31,962 nucleotides of DNA from JASHVB01 sp049522565 (GCA_049522565.1 JBEKNT010000018.1:1-31962), one strand, 5' to 3'. Shown: positions 22,776 through 31,133, numbered from the stretch's first letter. Numbers and translations are program-made. The notes: a model not told the origin generated them from the sequence alone.

Positions 22776-24137
22776 ATGGCGGAGAACAGCTTGGTGGAAC
22801 GTCGGGGATTTTCGCGGCGCGCGGCGCTGCTGGCGCCGCTGGCACTCGCGGCGCCATTGGCCCTGGGCGGCTGCAGCCTGTGGGATTCGTGGTTCGGCAG
22901 CGAAAAGCCGCCGCTGCCCGGCAAGCGGGAGCCGGTGATCGCCTCCCGCCGCGGCCTGACCGTGGATGAGGGCACGCCGAAAGTCGTGCTGCCGCCGCCG
23001 GTGCGCAATGCCGCCTGGCCGCAGGCGGGCGGCAATCCGTCCCACATGATGGGCCACCTCGCCGCCAATCCGGTTCTGGCGCAGGCCTGGGCCGGCGACA
23101 TCGGCGCCGGCGGCGGCTACCGCCACAAGATCCTGGCGCAGCCCGTGGTGGCCAACGGCCTGGTCTACGCCATGGATGCGGACGCGGTGGTCTCCGCCTT
23201 CGCGCTGGCCAACGGCGCACGGGTCTGGCAGGTGGACACCAAAGACAAGGACGCCGACAGCACCAATGTCGGCGGCGGCCTCGCCGTGGCCGGCGACACG
23301 CTCTACGCGGTGAACGGCCTGGCGGACCTGGTCGCGCTGGACGCCGCCAAGGGCACCCAGAAATGGCGCATCTCGATCGGCGCGCCGGGACGGTCGGCAC
23401 CGACGGTGGTGGAAGGCCGGCTGTTCCTGACCACCATCGAGGACAAGCTGCTGGCGCTCGCCGCCGATGACGGCCATCGGATCTGGACCTACCAGGCCGT
23501 GGCCGCGACCCCCAGCGTGCTGGGCCGTCCCGCACCGGCGTTCGCCAACGGGCTGATCGTCGCCGGCTTCAGCTCCGGCGAACTCGCCTGCCTGCGCGCC
23601 GAGAGCGGCAACGTCGTGTGGACCGACAACCTGGGCGGGGTCGCCGCGGGCACCAGCGCGGATTTCTCGGCCATCCGCGGCCGGCCCGCGATCAGCAATG
23701 GCCGGGTGATTGCGACCGGCATGGGCGGCCTGACGCTCGCCCTGGACCTGCCGACCGGCCGGCGGCTGTGGGAGCGCGCGGTGGGCGGCGAGGACAGCCC
23801 CTGGGTCGCCGGCGACTGGGTGTTCATGGTCGCTCTGTCGCAGGATCTGACGGCGATCAACGCGGCAGACGGGCGGGTCGCCTGGGTCGCTGCCCTGCCG
23901 CGCTGGGAGGAGCCGGAAAAGCAGAAATATTCGATCTCCTGGTGGGGACCGGCCCTGCTCGGCGACCGGCTGGTGGTCACCGGCACCAGCAACGATGCGC
24001 TGTCGATCAGCCCCTATACCGGCGACATCCTCGGCCGGCAGACGCTGTCCGACGCCGCCGCGCCACTCGAGCCGGTGGTCGCCGACGGCACCCTGCTGGT
24101 GGTGTCGGACGACGCCCGGCTATTGGCGCTGCGCTGA
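22776..24137 (+). CDS. bamB: Outer-membrane assembly lipoprotein BamB
   Basis: A 453-residue lipoprotein forming an eight-bladed beta-propeller of PQQ-like repeats. It belongs to the BAM complex, which inserts beta-barrel proteins into the outer membrane. The N-terminus carries a signal peptide with lipobox LGGC. Propeller repeats recur as GLVYAMDADAVVSAFAL-type blades followed by G-x-x-x-W. The ATG at 22776 lies 5 bases after the preceding stop. No strong ribosome site precedes it; an in-frame GTG at 22794, with GGAGA 9 bases upstream, would give MERRGFSRRAALL and is an alternative. It is followed after 20 bases by der. Confidence 0.93.
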   Translation: MAENSLVERRGFSRRAALLAPLALAAPLALGGCSLWDSWFGSEKPPLPGKREPVIASRRGLTVDEGTPKVVLPPPVRNAAWPQAGGNPSHMMGHLAANPVLAQAWAGDIGAGGGYRHKILAQPVVANGLVYAMDADAVVSAFALANGARVWQVDTKDKDADSTNVGGGLAVAGDTLYAVNGLADLVALDAAKGTQKWRISIGAPGRSAPTVVEGRLFLTTIEDKLLALAADDGHRIWTYQAVAATPSVLGRPAPAFANGLIVAGFSSGELACLRAESGNVVWTDNLGGVAAGTSADFSAIRGRPAISNGRVIATGMGGLTLALDLPTGRRLWERAVGGEDSPWVAGDWVFMVALSQDLTAINAADGRVAWVAALPRWEEPEKQKYSISWWGPALLGDRLVVTGTSNDALSISPYTGDILGRQTLSDAAAPLEPVVADGTLLVVSDDARLLALR

Positions 24138-24157
24138 GCCCGCGCCATCTGGGTAGC

Positions 24158-25483
24158 ATGCTGCCTACCGTCGTCATCGCGGGCCGGCCGAATGTCGGCA
24201 AATCGACGCTGTTCAACCGGCTGGTGGGACGGCGGACGGCGCTGGTCGCCGATACGCCCGGGGTGACGCGCGACCGCAAGGAAGCCGAGGCGCTGCTGCG
24301 CGGCCGGCATGTGCGCATGGTGGACACCGCGGGGCTGGAGGAGGCGGCGCCGGAAACCCTGGCCGGGCGGCTGCGCGCCGGCGCCGAGACCGCGGTGGGC
24401 ATGGCCGACCTGGTGCTGTTCGTGGTCGATGCGCGCGAGGGGCTGACGCCGATCGACCGGCACTTTGCCCAGTGGCTGCGGCGCCAGGACCGGCCAGTGC
24501 TGCTGGTGGCCAACAAGGCGGAGGGCCGCGGCGCGAATTCGGCGGTGCTGGAGACCTATGCGCTCGGCCTGGGCGATCCGGTCGCCGTCTCCGCCGAGCA
24601 TGGCGAGGGCATCGCCGCGCTGATGACCGAGATCGCCGACCGTCTGCCGCCGGCGGAAGAGACGGCGCCGCACGAGCAAGCGCTGCACCTGGCCGTCGTC
24701 GGCCGCCCGAATGCCGGCAAATCGACGCTGATCAACCGATTGCTCGGCGAGGAGCGGATGATCACCGGCCCCGAACCCGGGCTGACGCGCGACGCCGTGG
24801 CGACGCAATTGCGCGACGCCGAGGGGGTCATCGAGTTGGTCGATACCGCCGGACTGCGCCGCCGCGCCCGGGTCGAGGCGGAACTGGAGAAGCTGTCGGT
24901 CGGCGCCGCGATCGGTGCGCTGAAGCTGGCCGAGGTGGTGGTGCTGGTGGTCGATGCCGTGGAGGGACTGCACGACCAGGACCTGCAAATCGCCCGGCTG
25001 ATCGAGCGCGAGGGCCGCGCCTGCGTGATCGCGCTGAACAAGTGGGATGCGGTGGCGGATCGCTCCGCCGCGCGCCGCGTGGTGACCGAGCGCCTGGAGG
25101 AAAGCCTGGCGCAGATGAAGGGCATCCCGGTGGTGACGCTGTCGGCGATGACCGGCGCCGGGATGGACCGGCTGCTGCCGACGGTGCGTCGCGCCCACAC
25201 GGTGTGGAACAAGCGGCTGCCGACCGCGGAACTGAACCGTTGGTTCGAACATATGCTGGAGCGCCACCAGTTGCCGCTGGTGGCAGGGCGGCGGTTGAAG
25301 CTGCGCTACATCACCCAGGCGAAGGCTCGGCCGCCCACCTTCGTGGCGTTCGGCACGCGCGCCGAGCAATTGCCGGAGGATTACCAGCGGTATCTGGTGA
25401 ACGGTCTGCGCGAGACGTTCGAGTTGCCCGGCACGCCGATCCGCCTGCAACTGCGCGGCACGAAGAACCCATACGTCGACTAA
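24158..25483 (+). CDS. der: Ribosome-assembly GTPase Der (EngA)
   Basis: A 441-residue protein with two tandem GTPase domains and a C-terminal KH-like domain, which acts in 50S ribosome maturation. Domain 1 has the P-loop GRPNVGKS and switch DTAG; domain 2 has GRPNAGKS and its own DTAG. The base-recognition motif is NKWD in domain 2 but NKAE in domain 1, a variant common in alphaproteobacteria. The C-terminal KLRYITQAKARPPTF block is typical. The start at 24158 gives the canonical MLPTVVIAGRPNVGKS. It ends just before a composite repeat that separates it from a convergent gene. Confidence 0.97.
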   Translation: MLPTVVIAGRPNVGKSTLFNRLVGRRTALVADTPGVTRDRKEAEALLRGRHVRMVDTAGLEEAAPETLAGRLRAGAETAVGMADLVLFVVDAREGLTPIDRHFAQWLRRQDRPVLLVANKAEGRGANSAVLETYALGLGDPVAVSAEHGEGIAALMTEIADRLPPAEETAPHEQALHLAVVGRPNAGKSTLINRLLGEERMITGPEPGLTRDAVATQLRDAEGVIELVDTAGLRRRARVEAELEKLSVGAAIGALKLAEVVVLVVDAVEGLHDQDLQIARLIEREGRACVIALNKWDAVADRSAARRVVTERLEESLAQMKGIPVVTLSAMTGAGMDRLLPTVRRAHTVWNKRLPTAELNRWFEHMLERHQLPLVAGRRLKLRYITQAKARPPTFVAFGTRAEQLPEDYQRYLVNGLRETFELPGTPIRLQLRGTKNPYVD

Positions 25484-25574
25484 TCCTCTCCCATGAGGTG
25501 GGAGAGGATAGGGTGAGGGTGCGACGGGGCGCACGCATCACCCTCACCCTACGCTCTCCCGCGAAGCGGGAGAG
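25484..25574. repeat. Composite of three palindromes between convergent der and binding-protein genes
   Basis: First a 10-base-arm hairpin (TCCTCTCCCA/TGGGAGAGGA, 25484-25508). Then an inverted repeat with 12-base arms (AGGGTGAGGGTG 25510-25521; complement 25539-25550). Then CTCTCCCGC-GAA-GCGGGAGAG (25554-25574). The layout hairpin/long palindrome/hairpin is like the element at 4815-4920. It fills the 100-base gap and may act as a bidirectional terminator. Confidence 0.75.
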
Positions 25575-25583
25575 GGAACGTGG

Positions 25584-26648
25584 TTACCGCATCCCCACCA
25601 TGCGGTCCCACTCGCGCACGAACTGGATGTGCGTCTTGAGGAATGCGTCCCAATCCGTCGGCGCCAGGATCTTGAATTGCGTGATCGGAATCCCGCCCTC
25701 CGGCGGCGGCACGTCGGTGCGCGGCGAGTACAGCGCGGTGGCTTTCTCCATCGCCTTCTGCCCCACCACGCTGAACCACCAGTCGAGGAACAGCTTTGCC
25801 GCTTCCGGATGCGGCGCTTGCTCGACCATGCCGAGCACGTTGGGATCCGTCGGCAGCCCCTCCGGCGGCGCCACGAACGCGATCGGCGCGCCCTTCGCCT
25901 TGAACTGCAAATATCCGGAATACTGCGCGGTGGAGATCACCTTGTCCTGGCCGTTCACCGTGCGGTCGAACTGCTGCACATAGGAATCGAATGCGCGCGG
26001 GTTCAGCGCCGCGAACTGCTTCCAGTAGTCGTCGCCATAAATCTGCCGGATCAGATACCACGTCTCGTGTTGCAGCCCCGAGTTCGAAACCTTGACGTTG
26101 ATCGTGTCCTTCCATCGGGGCAAGAGCAGATCCTTCCAGGTTTTCGGCGCCTGGTCGGCGGGGACGAGGGTGGGGTTGTAGGAGATGCCGGCCACGATCA
26201 GCGCGCCCCAGGTCCACAGGCCCTCCGGCTGGCTCTTGTACTCCGGCTTGTACGCCGCCATTTCCGGCGAGACATACGGCGCATAGCCGCCGCGCTTCTG
26301 GAAATCCAGCACGAAGCTCATGTCGGTAATCGCCAGGACGTCCACCAGGTTGGCGTGCGCCTGGCGTTCCGCCAGCGTCTTGGCATACAGCGCACCGGCT
26401 TGCAGCCGGATGAAGTTCGGATTGATCTTGGGGAACAGCTTATGGAAATCGGCGAAGTAGTTCGCCACGTTCGACTCCGGATCGGTCGTGTACAGCACGA
26501 CCGTGCCCTCGGTTTCCGCCTGCGCGACATTCGCGCAGGTGGAAAAGCCGCCGGCTGCCTGCGGGTGCTCGCACGCCCCGGCGGCCCGGCAGACGGGCGC
26601 CAGCAGCAACGCCGCGGCGAGTGACGCCGCAACACGTCCCGAGTGCAT
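25584..26648 (-). CDS. ABC transporter solute-binding protein, iron(III)/putrescine-like class
   Basis: A 354-residue periplasmic binding protein. A signal peptide ends near residue 23 (CRAAGA). The mature sequence has VVLYTTDPESNVANYFADFHKLFPKIN, the opening of the iron(III)/thiamine/phosphonate (FbpA-like) class, and a later GQDKVISTAQYSGYLQFKAKG block. GGGAGA about 7 bases before the ATG at 26648 supports the start; an ATG at 26666 precedes it without a site. It lies 55 bases downstream of the LivK-like gene on the same strand. No permease or ATPase is nearby. The ligand is uncertain; the conserved iron-binding tyrosines of FbpA are not evident. Confidence 0.85.
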   Translation of the reverse strand: MHSGRVAASLAAALLLAPVCRAAGACEHPQAAGGFSTCANVAQAETEGTVVLYTTDPESNVANYFADFHKLFPKINPNFIRLQAGALYAKTLAERQAHANLVDVLAITDMSFVLDFQKRGGYAPYVSPEMAAYKPEYKSQPEGLWTWGALIVAGISYNPTLVPADQAPKTWKDLLLPRWKDTINVKVSNSGLQHETWYLIRQIYGDDYWKQFAALNPRAFDSYVQQFDRTVNGQDKVISTAQYSGYLQFKAKGAPIAFVAPPEGLPTDPNVLGMVEQAPHPEAAKLFLDWWFSVVGQKAMEKATALYSPRTDVPPPEGGIPITQFKILAPTDWDAFLKTHIQFVREWDRMVGMR

Positions 26649-26703
26649 GTTTGTTCTCCCTGCCATGCGGGTGCGGCGCCAGACGGCGCCGCACCCGCCG
26701 CGT

Positions 26704-27879
26704 TCAGTAGGCCAGTGCGCTCTCCTCCACCGGCACCCAGCGGCCGTTATGCACGATCGTCAGGAACGAACGGGTCGAGCCGTGATGCTGGTTCGGCCCG
26801 AACGACAGCTCGGAGCCGAAGCTGTCCTTGTAGTCGTGGACGCTCTCCATCGCCTGGATGAAGCTGTCCGTGGTCAGGTCCTTGCCGGCCTTCTGCAACG
26901 CCAGGATGACGAGTTGCGCCGCGGTGTAGCCGACCTCGCCATGGAAGTTCGGGTCGATGCCGTATTTCGCCTTGAACGCCTTGGCGAATTCCTGCACCGC
27001 CGGGCGCGGATCGTCCGGATAGGCATACAGCGCCGGAGTCATGCAGAAGAAGCCTTCCGTCGCGCCACCCGGCAGGGTGGCCACCGCGGTGTCGTAAGCG
27101 GCGAACTGCCCAACCAGGTCGACATTCCAGCTCATCTTGCGCGCGGTCTGGATAATGATATTGGTATCGCGCACGATGGTGCCCAGCATGATCGCGTCGC
27201 AGCCGGCGTCATGCAGCTTGGTCACCGCAGCGTTGAAATCGGTGTCGGTCGGCTTGTGTGCCGTGGTGGCGACCACCTTCATGCCCATCGCCTCGGTCTG
27301 CGCCACCACCCCGGCCAGCACGTCCTTGCCGAAGTCGGAATCCTGGTACATCACGCAGAACTGCTTGCGCCCGCGCTTTTCCGCGAAATACTTCACGGCG
27401 GAGCGCATCTGGTCGTAGTACGAGGCGAACTGCGCGAATTTCAGCTTGTTGTAAGGCTCGTACATCGACCGCGCGGAGGTCAGCGGAAACATGTTCGGCA
27501 CATTCTTGGCGAATTGTGCCGGCATGTTCGCATCGTTCATCGGCGTGCCGCCGTCATCCAGCGTGATGAACACGTCATCGCTGTTGAGCAGCTTGTTCAT
27601 GGCCTGCACGGCGCGCGGCACGGTGTACTGGTTGTCCTCCACGATATACTTGATCTTGCGGCCGTTGACGCCGCCCTTGGCGTTGACCTCGTCGAACGCC
27701 ATGCGGATGGCGTTGCTGTTGTTGACGCCTTGAATGGCGGTGACACCGGACAAATCGGTGATCGTGCCGATGACGATTTCCGAGTCCGTAACGCCGCGCT
27801 GATCGGCGGCGAGCGCCGGCGCGGTGGCAACCGCCAGACACAACATGGAGACAAGTCCCCGCAAATATGGGGTCGGCAT
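26704..27879 (-). CDS. Branched-chain-amino-acid-type ABC solute-binding protein (LivK-like)
   Basis: A 391-residue type I periplasmic binding protein (Peripla_BP_6). The signal peptide ends ALAA near residue 25. The mature protein starts DQRGVTDSEIVIGTITDLSG, the usual opening of LivK/amide-binding proteins. DGGTPMNDANMPAQF and YQDSDFGKDVL are typical later blocks. AAGGAG about 8 bases upstream supports the ATG at 27879. Members bind branched amino acids, amides, aromatic acids or short-chain amides. Its cognate permeases and ATPases (LivHMGF) are not in the window. Together with the next gene it makes an odd pair of unrelated binding-protein classes. Confidence 0.92.
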   Translation of the reverse strand: MPTPYLRGLVSMLCLAVATAPALAADQRGVTDSEIVIGTITDLSGVTAIQGVNNSNAIRMAFDEVNAKGGVNGRKIKYIVEDNQYTVPRAVQAMNKLLNSDDVFITLDDGGTPMNDANMPAQFAKNVPNMFPLTSARSMYEPYNKLKFAQFASYYDQMRSAVKYFAEKRGRKQFCVMYQDSDFGKDVLAGVVAQTEAMGMKVVATTAHKPTDTDFNAAVTKLHDAGCDAIMLGTIVRDTNIIIQTARKMSWNVDLVGQFAAYDTAVATLPGGATEGFFCMTPALYAYPDDPRPAVQEFAKAFKAKYGIDPNFHGEVGYTAAQLVILALQKAGKDLTTDSFIQAMESVHDYKDSFGSELSFGPNQHHGSTRSFLTIVHNGRWVPVEESALAY

Positions 27880-28174
27880 AGGCTGCTCCTTCCCTTACCC
27901 GGTCGCATCCTGGACGACCGTAGTGGTTTCGATGAAAGCGGATCGTTCGCTGCGATGCGTGGCATCACGCACGAAGTCTAGGGCGGTTTCCGCCGGAGTG
28001 GAAACAACCTCTGCCGCGTCCGCGGGAAAGGTCGAGGTGCGAGAGCACCGAGGGTGCGGGCGATCGGGTCGCCCCGCAGCGCCCTCCCCCGGGTTCACGC
28101 CTCTCGCATCAGCCGATTTTTGTCATGGCTGGGTCAAGCCCGGCCATACGGTGCGAGGGGCCGGCGCGCCAGAG
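27880..28174. other. 295-base repeat-rich gap between two binding-protein genes
   Basis: It includes a small inverted repeat (GTTTCC 27986-27991, GGAAAC 28000-28005), a 22-base stretch at 28058-28079 identical, in reverse, to window positions 1-22, and the GTCATGGCTGGG hairpin at 28121-28147. No gene was recognised. Confidence 0.6.
28058..28079 (-). repeat. 22-base copy of the CTGCGGGGCGACCCGATC repeat
   Basis: The reverse complement is identical to positions 1-22 of the window and overlaps the core seen at 4896-4910. It shows that this is a dispersed intergenic element. Confidence 0.8.
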
Positions 28175-29548
28175 TCAGGTGATCGTGTATTTGCTGAAGA
28201 TCTCCTTGATCTGGGTCAACGCATCCTCGGCGGCCTTTTCCGGCGTCCAGCTCTTTTGCGTGACATTGGCCTCCGCCTGGGCCCAGACCTGCTTGGCATT
28301 CACCTCGGCATAGGCCGGATTGCGAATTTGATACCATGACACGGTCGGGTTGATCAGCCCTTGTCGCACCGCAACCGGCCGATGCGGATCGTTGGGATCC
28401 AGCCAGTACGGATCCTTCAGCGCCGACTTGATCACCGGCACCCAGCGGCCGCGCGCCTGCTTCAGGACTTCGTTTATGCGCCCCGGCTGGATGAAGAATT
28501 TGAGAAAGTCCTTGGCGCCATCGACATTCTTCGCACCTTTGGGAATGAAGCACAGCGGCACGGCGAGCAGACTGGGGACCGGTTGTCCGTCGTTGCCGAG
28601 GGGAACGCCCTGGGTGATGATCTCCTTGAAGTACTGGTCCTGCTTTTCCATTTGCGCCACCGCGATCGAAATGGTGGCGTTCGGCGTCATCACCACCTGG
28701 CGGGCGTAGAACGCGTTGTTGTTGTCCACGTCACCCCAGTTGATCGCACCGGGCGGCACGTAGCCTGCCTTGTATGGCGTGGTCAGCCGCTCGATCGCGG
28801 TGGTGGCGGCCAGCTTCACCTTCGGGTCGTCGGCGTGCAGCTTGCCGTCCAGCCCGACGATGCCATCGCCGCCATAGGCCACCAGGAACGAATGGAACAG
28901 GTTGCCGCTGTCGGCTTCCTTGGTCGCCATGGAATAGCCCAGGCCGAACACCCGCTTGCCCTTGCCGCGCAATGCCTTCTGCGCGTCCTGGAAGAAGTCG
29001 AAATACTTGTCCTGCGTCTTGGGGATGTCGGTGTCCTTGTAGCCGGCTTCCTCGACCAGCGGACGCCAGACCTCCTCCATCAAGGAGGCGCCCTTCACCG
29101 GCACGCCGTAGAAGCTGCGCTTCTTCGTAACGTTGTTGTAGAAGCTGGAGCTGTCGAGCGCCGCCTGCAGGATGTCGTCGCGCTGGGTGTCCACGACGTC
29201 TGTCATGTCCACGACTTTGTCGTTCCACGCCGCCTGCGGCAGGATCAGGTTCTGCCCGGTATCGGAATAGATCAGGTCCGGCACGTCGCCGGTGGTCATC
29301 GCGGAGACGATCTTCGCGGTAACGTCGGCGACCACCAGGAAGGTCAGCTCGATCTTGTTGCCGGTCTGCTTTTCCCAGGCCGCGGCGGCATCCTTCACCG
29401 CCTGGTCCTCCGCCTGGTAGAAGCCCTGGTTCCACCAGACCACCACGGTCTGGCCCGCGCCACGTGCGACGAAAGGCCGCGCGAGCGCGCCGGCGGCGCC
29501 GATCGCACCGGCGGATTGCAGCAAGTGGCGCCGCGACAGTTTCGCCAT
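28175..29548 (-). CDS. Sugar-type ABC solute-binding protein with a Tat-like signal
   Basis: A 457-residue family-1 solute-binding protein. The N-terminus has a twin-arginine motif, SRRHLLQS, at residues 5-12, followed by a hydrophobic Gly/Ala stretch and a cleavage-like region near ARG 28-31. This suggests export of a folded protein, or one that uses the Tat route. The mature protein opens with TVVVWWNQGFYQAEDQAVKD, and DVPDLIYSDTGQN follows. The family binds sugars or polyols. It stands alone, divergent from the HpaI-like gene by 126 bases. Only a weak ribosome site is visible; the start at 29548 is fixed by the Tat signal. Confidence 0.9.
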   Translation of the reverse strand: MAKLSRRHLLQSAGAIGAAGALARPFVARGAGQTVVVWWNQGFYQAEDQAVKDAAAAWEKQTGNKIELTFLVVADVTAKIVSAMTTGDVPDLIYSDTGQNLILPQAAWNDKVVDMTDVVDTQRDDILQAALDSSSFYNNVTKKRSFYGVPVKGASLMEEVWRPLVEEAGYKDTDIPKTQDKYFDFFQDAQKALRGKGKRVFGLGYSMATKEADSGNLFHSFLVAYGGDGIVGLDGKLHADDPKVKLAATTAIERLTTPYKAGYVPPGAINWGDVDNNNAFYARQVVMTPNATISIAVAQMEKQDQYFKEIITQGVPLGNDGQPVPSLLAVPLCFIPKGAKNVDGAKDFLKFFIQPGRINEVLKQARGRWVPVIKSALKDPYWLDPNDPHRPVAVRQGLINPTVSWYQIRNPAYAEVNAKQVWAQAEANVTQKSWTPEKAAEDALTQIKEIFSKYTIT

Positions 29549-29606
29549 GGCTCGCTTCTCTTCCCTGAGTTGTTATGCCGGAACGGTGTGGTCGCGCTGA
29601 CGGACT

Positions 29607-29618
29607 GTCAAGCTTGAC
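29607..29618. promoter_or_regulatory. Palindrome between divergent binding-protein and aldolase-like genes
   Basis: GTCAAGCTTGAC is a perfect 12-base palindrome in the 126-base gap. It is about 57 bases before the plus-strand start and about 58 before the minus-strand start, nearly central. LacI/GntR-type operators often look like this. No regulator gene is nearby, so this is tentative. Confidence 0.4.
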
Positions 29619-29674
29619 GGCGGCGGCACTGTCGGGCGCACACTCGCCGGCACCGACCGTCGGAGGAGTCCGTT

Positions 29675-30637
29675 ATGGCCAGCCGTCTCAACCGCGCCAT
29701 CGAATTGCTGTCGCAGGATCAGGCGATCTACTACGAGGGTCCGCATAGCGGGCATGTGCTGACCTATGCGCAAGGCAAGGACGATGCGGCCACCTGGGCC
29801 GACTACATCAATGTCGGGATGGAGCATGGCTCGTTCGATATGGCCGGGCTGGCGGAGTACCTGCGCGGCCTGGTCGATGGCGGCCCGACGCATTCCGGCC
29901 ACCGTACGCCGGCGGTGATCGTCGAGGCGCCGGTGAACGGCATCGACGCCAATCACGTGCGCTATAACGCCTGGCAATTCCGGCAAATCCTCGGCCGCGG
30001 GGTGCACGGCATCCTGCTGTGCCAGGCGGAAAGCGCCGATGCCACGCGCGCTTTCGTCGAATCCTGCCGCTATCCGCACCACACGCAGAGCGTCGATCCG
30101 GCGATTGCCTCGGCGCTGGCGCGCATGCGCGGTGCGTCCGGCAGCGCACGAGCAGGCGAGACGTCCGACGGTCGGATCTTGCTCGGCATCGGCACGCGCG
30201 GTCGTGGGTCGGAAGCGACGGCTGCTGCGATATGGGGGCTGTCGCAACAGGATTACCTGCAAAGCTGCGACCCGTGGCCGTTGCATCCGGAAGGCGAGTT
30301 GTTGCTCGGGGTGAAGCTGGAAAGCCCGGAAGGCATCGCCAATTGCGAGGCGATCTGTGCCGTACCCGGACTTGGTTTCGCCGAGATGGGGCCAGGCGAT
30401 CTGGGACTTTCGCTGGGTTACACCACGCTACGGCGCGATCCCTACCCGCCTGAAATGCAGGAGGCACGCGACCGCGTCCTGGCGGCGTGCAAGCGGAACG
30501 GCATTGCGTTTCTGGAAGGCGGCACAGCGGCCAACATTATTGCGCGACTGGACGATGGCGTGCGCGTCATCGCCGATCACAACGAAGAGTCTGCCCGGTT
30601 GGGGCGCGCGCACCAGAAGCGGACGATGCCGGTGTGA
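29675..30637 (+). CDS. HpcH/HpaI aldolase-fold protein (atypical active site)
   Basis: A 320-residue TIM-barrel protein of the HpcH/HpaI aldolase/citrate lyase family, longer than the usual 250-270. The metal ligands are in place: Glu216 (VKLESPEG) and Asp242 (MGPGDLGLSLGY), 26 residues apart as in HpaI. The acid-base elements differ: GMEHG has His51, but the aspartate 3 residues before is Gly48, and the region of the catalytic arginine of HpaI reads VIVEAPVNG. The chemistry may therefore not be a classical pyruvate aldolase. GGAGGA about 8 bases upstream supports the ATG at 29675. It is convergent with a RidA gene, with a 13-base-arm hairpin between. Confidence 0.85.
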   Translation: MASRLNRAIELLSQDQAIYYEGPHSGHVLTYAQGKDDAATWADYINVGMEHGSFDMAGLAEYLRGLVDGGPTHSGHRTPAVIVEAPVNGIDANHVRYNAWQFRQILGRGVHGILLCQAESADATRAFVESCRYPHHTQSVDPAIASALARMRGASGSARAGETSDGRILLGIGTRGRGSEATAAAIWGLSQQDYLQSCDPWPLHPEGELLLGVKLESPEGIANCEAICAVPGLGFAEMGPGDLGLSLGYTTLRRDPYPPEMQEARDRVLAACKRNGIAFLEGGTAANIIARLDDGVRVIADHNEESARLGRAHQKRTMPV

Positions 30638-30640
30638 CGT

Positions 30641-30673
30641 AAACCTCTCCCGCACTTCGCGCGGGAGAGGTTT
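30641..30673. terminator. Perfect 13-base-arm hairpin between convergent genes
   Basis: AAACCTCTCCCGC (30641-30653) pairs with GCGGGAGAGGTTT (30661-30673) around a 7-base loop. It runs from just after the aldolase-like stop into the RidA stop codon (30672-30674). The A/T ends on both sides make it look like a bidirectional intrinsic terminator and it is the longest copy of this hairpin family here. Confidence 0.75.
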
Positions 30674-31133
30674 ACGACTTCACCAGCACGATCGCCTCCA
30701 CTTCCACCGAGATGTTGAACGGCAGACTCCCCATACCGACCGCGGACCGTGCCGGCCGGCCGTTGTCGCCGAACACCGCGACGAACAGATCGGTGCAGCC
30801 GTCGATCACCTGCGGATGGCGGGTAAAATCCGGCACCGCGTTGACCATGCCGAGCACCTTCAACACCGTATCGATGCGATCCAGCGTGCCGACCGCGGAG
30901 ATCATGTTGGTGAGCAGATTCAGCCCGCAAAGCTTCGCCGCCTCCCGCGCCTGTTCCAGCGTGACCTCGGCGCCGACCTTGCCGGTGACCGACATGCCAT
31001 CCACGCGGCGTGGCCCGACGCCAGACAGGAACAGCAGAGTCCCGGCGAGCCGGAACGGCACGTAATTGCCGGCCGGCTTCGGCGGCGGCGGCAGTGTCAG
31101 TCCCAACGCGGCGAGGCGTTCGTCAGCGGTCAT
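30672..31133 (-). CDS. RidA/YjgF family protein (YjgF-like imine/enamine deaminase type)
   Basis: A 153-residue trimer-forming protein of the YER057c/YjgF/UK114 family, in the YjgF-like cd02199-type subgroup, with the conserved C-terminal PARSAVGMGSLPFNISVEVE; Arg in PARS is the substrate-binding arginine position. RidA deaminates reactive 2-aminoacrylate-type enamines; this subgroup often sits with catabolic operons. The start at 31133 has GGGAG about 8 bases upstream. The preceding gene on this strand, an MmgE/PrpD member, ends 21 bases away, so the two probably form one transcript. It ends in the hairpin shared with the convergent aldolase-like gene. Confidence 0.9.
   Translation of the reverse strand: MTADERLAALGLTLPPPPKPAGNYVPFRLAGTLLFLSGVGPRRVDGMSVTGKVGAEVTLEQAREAAKLCGLNLLTNMISAVGTLDRIDTVLKVLGMVNAVPDFTRHPQVIDGCTDLFVAVFGDNGRPARSAVGMGSLPFNISVEVEAIVLVKS

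Noticed and set aside
24500..24540. NKAE in place of NKxD in the first GTPase domain of Der, as a possible defect
   Set aside because: This variant is common in alphaproteobacterial Der proteins and the second domain keeps NKWD.
24014..25534. Long minus-strand frame opposite der
   Set aside because: Mirror of the GTPase coding sequence with no family similarity.
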